Assembly (NCBI RefSeq): GCF_002127325.2
Contig: NC_035444.2
Span: 37,793,140-37,857,139, forward strand
Reading direction: 5' to 3'
From: Helianthus annuus
Lineage: Eukaryota; Streptophyta; Magnoliopsida; Asterales; Asteraceae
DNA: 64,000 bases
The notes beneath the pieces are model-generated. The model was given only the letters and a program-made list of their open reading frames with translations. It was not told the DNA's origin and ran no database searches. Shown one piece after another: positions 60,086-64,000 of this stretch (position 1 is its first letter; each line of letters starts with the position of its first letter). The position numbers and the translations under genes were made by a program.

Positions 60086-60168
60086 CACGCGTGATCATCA
60101 ATAAGCACACCGCCGCCGCCCATAGTTTAACGCGTGTTATTATTAACGCGTAATGTGTATAACGCGTG
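60086..60168 (+). promoter_or_regulatory. ACGCGT repeats and TATA box before the Harbinger transposase
   Basis: Four ACGCGT words (60087, 60130, 60146, 60162) lie close to the left end, and a TATATATATAT box follows at about 60248, roughly 100 bp before the ATG. Repeated subterminal words are often transposase-binding sites; this is inferred. Confidence 0.45.
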
Positions 60169-60346
60169 GAAAACTCAAAAAAACGACCGTTTGGATGATG
60201 ACCGTTGGTTTCAACGGTAACTTTAATAAAAAAAAAATCCATTTTATCTATATATATATCCACATTTCAACCATTTTTTCATACACCAAACTATATCTTT
60301 TAAACCATTTTAAACCCACTTCACACATTTTATATATCTTTCTCAA

Positions 60347-61600
60347 ATGGAATTCCCTACCGATTCGACGTTTCCGATGTCTAGCGATTCCGAGTCGTCT
60401 TCCGACAACGACACACTAAACTATTTTGTGTCGGTGTATAACGAGCTTGATGCCGAGTCGTCCCGCCCAAAGAAGAAGATGGTCGGCCGTGATCGTATAC
60501 GTGCCAACGAAGTTTTGATGAACGATTATTTTGTGGAAAACCCGCTATACAATTCCGAAACGTTTAGAGATCGTTTTCGTTTACCCAAAGAATTATTTTT
60601 AAAGATTGTTGGAGACATCGAGGCAAGCGAGGGATGGTTTCAAGAAGGTTACGATGCGAGGGGCAAACCAAGTTTCACGCCGATTCAAAAATGCACGTCC
60701 GCCATTCGCCAACTAGCGACAGGTAACCCACCCGATCAATATGATGAATACCTAGCTATGTCTGAAAGAACTTCACGTGAGTGTTTGCAATTTTTTTGCA
60801 ATGCGGTTATTAAGTTGTATTCTAACGAGTTTTTACGAAAACCGACGAGCCACGACATCTCTCGTATTTATGCCGCACACGAGGCTAGATGGCATTTTCC
60901 CGGGATGCTCGGTAGCATCGATTGTACACATATCGAGTGGAAAAATTGTCCAAGAGAGTTGCGAGGGGCGTATGTGAGGGGAGACATCAAAAGACCAACC
61001 ATCATACTAGAAGCGGTGGCGTCGAATGATTTATGGATTTGGCATTCGTATTTCGGTGTCCCAGGTTCAAACAACGACATCAATGTGTTGCACACGTCGC
61101 CGTTGTTCCAAAGCGTAACGGATGGTACCGCACCTTCCTCTCCTTTCTATGTGAACGGTCGACATTACAGACGAGGCTTTTATCTTGTCGATGGTATCTA
61201 CCCGTCTTGGTCTGTTTTTGTGAAAGCTCCCTCATTTCCCGTCGAGGCTAAAGAAAAGGCGTTCAAAAAATTGCAAGAATCGGCAAGAAAAGATGTTGAG
61301 AGGGCGTTTGGTGTTTTAAAGGGTAGATGGGGTATACTACACCGACCGGTTCGTTCGATGACCAAGAAAGCAATACATAGCATAGTGTATGCGTGTATCA
61401 TATTGCACAATATGTTGATCAAACACGACGGACGTGCAATATCCCCGGATTGGGTACCGGATCCTCCTACACAAGTTCAAGTTCCACAAGATATCAATTT
61501 ACAATTGCGTAACGAAGAAACTCACTTTCGGTTGAGATACGATTTAATCGAACTAGTAGGTTCTCTAGGTTTGGAGTTTCCGGATTCGGACGAGGAGTAG
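60347..61600 (+). CDS. PIF/Harbinger transposase (ALP1/HARBI1-like nuclease)
   Basis: An intronless ORF of 417 residues starting MEFPTDSTFPM, with an acidic Ser-rich N-terminus and a basic linker (RPKKKMVGRDRIRA). The helix-rich middle includes FRLPKELFLKIVGDI. The DDE nuclease core follows: GSIDCTHIEW (first Asp near 191), GSNNDINVL (Asp near 244), YLVDGIYPSW, and VERAFGVLKGRWGIL (Glu near 318), then IVYACIILHNMLI. All typical motifs are present and the length is normal. The frame has no defects. Host-domesticated relatives (ALP1-like) have lost terminal repeats; here they are present, so this is a transposon gene. Confidence 0.93.
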   Translation: MEFPTDSTFPMSSDSESSSDNDTLNYFVSVYNELDAESSRPKKKMVGRDRIRANEVLMNDYFVENPLYNSETFRDRFRLPKELFLKIVGDIEASEGWFQEGYDARGKPSFTPIQKCTSAIRQLATGNPPDQYDEYLAMSERTSRECLQFFCNAVIKLYSNEFLRKPTSHDISRIYAAHEARWHFPGMLGSIDCTHIEWKNCPRELRGAYVRGDIKRPTIILEAVASNDLWIWHSYFGVPGSNNDINVLHTSPLFQSVTDGTAPSSPFYVNGRHYRRGFYLVDGIYPSWSVFVKAPSFPVEAKEKAFKKLQESARKDVERAFGVLKGRWGILHRPVRSMTKKAIHSIVYACIILHNMLIKHDGRAISPDWVPDPPTQVQVPQDINLQLRNEETHFRLRYDLIELVGSLGLEFPDSDEE

Positions 61601-61706
61601 GTTTTTTTTTTTTTTTTTTTTTAAATTGTATGTTCCTAGTATGTTAAATTCGAGGAGTAGGTTTTTCTTTTTTTTTTTAAATTGTATGTTCCTAGTATGT
61701 TAAATT
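61591..61706. repeat. 60-bp tandem duplication over the transposase stop codon
   Basis: CGAGGAGTAGG plus a T run plus AAATTGTATGTTCCTAGTAT is present twice (61591-61650, 61651-61706). The first copy contains the transposase stop codon. The T runs differ in length. Confidence 0.9.
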
Positions 61707-62303
61707 GAAATAGTATGTTTTAAAATTAATGAAATTTTTAATTTTAGTGTTTTATTGTTAATTTCTAATTTAAAAATAAAAGTTAAAAAAATTGGGAGGG
61801 AGTGATAGAATCCATCACTAGTGATTCCACCCCTAGTCCATTTCTATCACTAGTGATGGAAATATGGTTGATGACATGGCATTAGTTGATTGGATAGTGG
61901 GAGTGATGGAATTCATCACTAGTGATTCCACCCCTAGTCCCCTAATAAATAAGGATAATAAAGCCAGTAATATAGTCTTCTTGTTGATAATCCTGATGAT
62001 TCCCCCGCTTCTTCTATGAGTACTTTGACTAATGAACAGATTGCTAAACTGCTTAGTCTATTGAATGATAAGCTAAAAATGATGCTCAAAGCAGTGGTTT
62101 TCATTACATAATTGTCAAAGAATACACAAGTATAACGAGCACAATCCATATAGTTATTATAAAAACACAACTAAGATTAAAAAAAAGAAAGAAAGAAAAC
62201 CCCGCGGGCTGCTTCTATAAAAAGAGTAAACACGCCGCTGCCACTTTGAAAACCCCGAATCTCTAAACCTTAAACCATTTAAACCACATTTGTTGTTCAA
62301 CAT

Positions 62304-63456
62304 TTAGAATTGCAAAGGACTCGAGAAGGTTTGACCAAAACCCCAGTTTGCAGGGACGACATCCATGAAGGTTTTAGTGACACCATCACTAGTTGTGACC
62401 ATGAAGGACATAGATTGTCCGTCGAGATAAGAATTTGATTGCCAGTTAGCTCCCCAATTCCTTGACATCGGCTGCCAGTCGGTTTTCGACCCTTTAATCT
62501 TCACCGATTGGATTGATCCAGCCCCTCCAACATTAGTTATTAAAACAAGCTCAAAATAATCTCGACCGTTTATTGTGAATCTAACTCCATGTTTCTTCTT
62601 GCATGGTACTCTGAAAACCAGTCAAACCAAAAACATCAGTCTTTTTGGCCACAAAAAAAAAAAAAAAAAAAGTTCGGCAAAAAATTAAAAGAGAGATAGA
62701 TGACCTTTGATAGATAACAGGGATGATGCCACCAGCATAAATGCCGATTTTTTCCCAAGCGGGCTGAGCCATATCGAAATGTTGGAGGGGTGGGTTGCAC
62801 CAGCCCCCGGCATCGTTAGGCTGAGCAAAATTTGGTGGGCAGAAGTTGGTGGCGGTGATGGTTACCGATGCTCCTTTCCGGCACCACCTTGGGTCTGCCT
62901 TGTAATCGCATATGATCTTGTAGCATTGGCCGCATGCGCCACCTTCGTTAAAAAGAGCAGTACTCAATGCAGCTGTTCTTGTTTTGTAACCGGTTGTATA
63001 CAAGTTACCATATCCACAAGCACCCCCTGCACAAGATATATATAACCTTAAAATTAGTTATAGGTTTAACCCGTTTGTTTCTTATTGTTCTTGATTTGTA
63101 CCCGGTTGCATACAAGTTACCAAATCCCTTTGTTAACAGTAAAATAAAATGTGCTAATATCGATTAAATGTTTATTGTTTTGGTTCACTGAATAAAACGA
63201 AACCTTGTTTAATCGTCATACAAAAATTAATGTCGAAAATGGTAAAAATATTTATAATAAAATCTTTTACGCCTACATAAATTGATAGTTAACAAGTAAG
63301 TTTAGCTAGAAAAAGAAATATACCCATTGTTCCTGAAGCATCACTGCCTCCATAAAAGGTTGCATGAGCCCGTGTCCATCCCGATGCTGTAAATGCATCC
63401 GAATGAACAAACAGATAACAGATTGCAGATAACAAAATAATGCAACTTTTCGCCAT
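62304..63456 (-). CDS. EXPA: Alpha-expansin
   Basis: Three exons, 63456-63324, 63026-62705 and 62610-62304, with GT-AG introns of 297 and 94 bp, encode 253 residues. A hydrophobic signal peptide ([13 protein letters not shown]) is followed by the double-psi barrel domain, with [24 protein letters not shown], several paired Cys and the HFD motif ([11 protein letters not shown]). The C-terminal cellulose-binding-type domain has [37 protein letters not shown] and WGFGQTF. Expansins are secreted and loosen the cellulose-hemicellulose network at acid pH without hydrolysis. Length, Cys pattern and intron positions are normal. The sequence is most like the EXPA11-type group by eye. The gene looks functional. 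Confidence 0.96.
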
Positions 63457-63527
63457 TCTCGGTCTGCAAAGAAGTTGGATCGAATGAGAATGAATAAGAT
63501 GGCTTTAGAAGATCAGGGGAAGAGCTA

Positions 63528-63536
63528 CTTAAATAA
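63528..63536 (-). promoter_or_regulatory. TATA-like box of the expansin gene
   Basis: TTATTTAAG on the minus strand, about 72 bp before the ATG at 63456. The spacing allows a short leader. The call rests on motif and position only. Confidence 0.35.
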
Positions 63537-64000
63537 GAACCAACCCAACATCATCACATGTGTACAGAATGCAGAGAAGGGTTTGATTAATATTATTTAT
63601 TTTATTTTTTTAATTTAAAAATAAATAAAAATATCCAGGTTCAAAGGTGAAGGAATTCTGAATCTGATACTATCATTCCCACGTTCTATTTAACCATTTG
63701 TCTAAATAGCATTCACATGGCTTCTTCAGCAGAAGATCCGCAAATGGGTCCAACTAGGGTGTGAAATTCTAACACGGAATGAACCTAACGCGAAATTTGT
63801 GTTTGGGCTTAGTTTAAATGGTATCGGGTTAAACTTTGAACATATTTAGCTAAACAGGTCATGTTCATGTCAACTGACAGGTTCCTGTTTTGACCTGTCA
63901 AGTGCATAACGACTGTCAAGTGGTAGCCGGTGGTATGGTTTCCCGGGGGAACGCCCAAGACAAACTCTGAAGCCAGCGTGGGCACGGTTAAGACAACATA
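63537..64000. other. Upstream region of the expansin gene
   Basis: AT-rich DNA with no other gene or recognised repeat. TGTCAACTGACA and GACCTGTCA words lie near 63868-63900. Confidence 0.5.

Larger units (their letters stand above)
60052..61942 (+). mobile_element. PIF/Harbinger DNA transposon with intact transposase
   Basis: About 1.9 kb, flanked by TAA (60049-60051 and 61943-61945). The left end starts GAGGGGACGGGGCGG, and the right end read backwards starts GGGGACTAGGGGTGGAATCA. Two extra bases (GA) at the left end make the terminal repeats imperfect. It encodes one transposase and no Myb-like second ORF, so it may need a partner protein in trans. The right end is duplicated: 61796-61841 and 61900-61941 share GAAT(C/T)CATCACTAGTGATT. 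Confidence 0.85.
58911..62110 (+). pseudogene. Decayed Ty1/copia gag, split by two DNA transposons
   Basis: Plus-strand pieces read as a copia-type gag: KIDVDDPLFLRSSDSANL (58950-59015), NIKLKGTENYIVWA (to 59060), NAMNLSLQIKYKMRFDDG (from 59367), LTWILNCVSEELYLGHVYSK, a CCHC-knuckle remnant CSHYNKISHTI*KCFEL with GYPSWMKSKS (to 60045), and LTNEQIAKLLSLLNDK after 61945. Several stops and frameshifts and an internal deletion near 59795 are present. The Tourist MITE (59063-59365) and the Harbinger element (60052-61942) are later insertions, since the gag pieces rejoin across both at TAA duplications. Confidence 0.75.

Overview
The window is nuclear DNA of a flowering plant. Genes have short AT-rich GT-AG introns, an alpha-expansin and a UPF0496 (DUF677) gene are present, and most of the rest is plant transposons. 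The style of the LTR elements suggests a eudicot, possibly Asteraceae; that is an impression from memory, not a proof. Host genes are sparse. Two look intact: UPF0496 (51589-53079, +) and alpha-expansin (62304-63456, -). An unrecognised ORF (55095-55673, -) is open except for one stop codon.

Left part (1-12.9 kb): the 5' portion of an autonomous-looking Helitron on the minus strand. It has a RepHel gene (989-5647) followed by a multi-exon RPA70-like gene that runs off the left edge. Then come a tRNA-type SINE with target duplications, tandem duplications (60 bp and 419 bp) and AT-rich DNA with no recognisable gene.

Middle (12,896-41,404): one nested LTR-retrotransposon block of 28.5 kb. The outer element is an Athila-type Ty3/gypsy element with 1406-bp LTRs, target duplication CTATA, a tRNA-Asp-type primer site, a gag-pol ORF and a third ORF downstream of pol. 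It is split inside pol by a minus-strand Tekay/Del-type chromovirus (20,653-34,585; target duplication GTTTG; LTRs of about 3.5 kb; initiator-Met primer site). Removing the insert restores one continuous outer gag-pol frame. Both LTR pairs are nearly identical by eye, so both insertions are recent. The inner element nevertheless has a protease active-site change, an integrase deletion and a stop-interrupted extra ORF.

41.4-45.4 kb: the decayed remains of a La-related protein 1 (LARP1) gene on the minus strand, broken by repeats and by a Mutator-type MITE (43,653-44,330).

45.4-51.4 kb: mini-satellites and hairpins, then a three-level DNA-transposon nest. A hAT-type element (47,449-50,824) contains a MULE (47,853-50,416), which contains a second MULE (48,109-49,352). 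The innermost one carries the first coding exon of a V-ATPase subunit d gene, so it is a Pack-MULE.

51.4-64 kb: the UPF0496 gene; a hAT MITE with a nested Tourist MITE; the stop-interrupted ORF; an LTR/primer-site remnant; and a decayed Ty1/copia gag. That gag is split by a Tourist MITE (59,063-59,365) and by a PIF/Harbinger element with an intact transposase (60,052-61,942). The expansin gene follows. Most of what is organised here is insertion history: at least seven element boundaries can be fixed by exact or near-exact target duplications, and several old reading frames rejoin when the inserts are removed.
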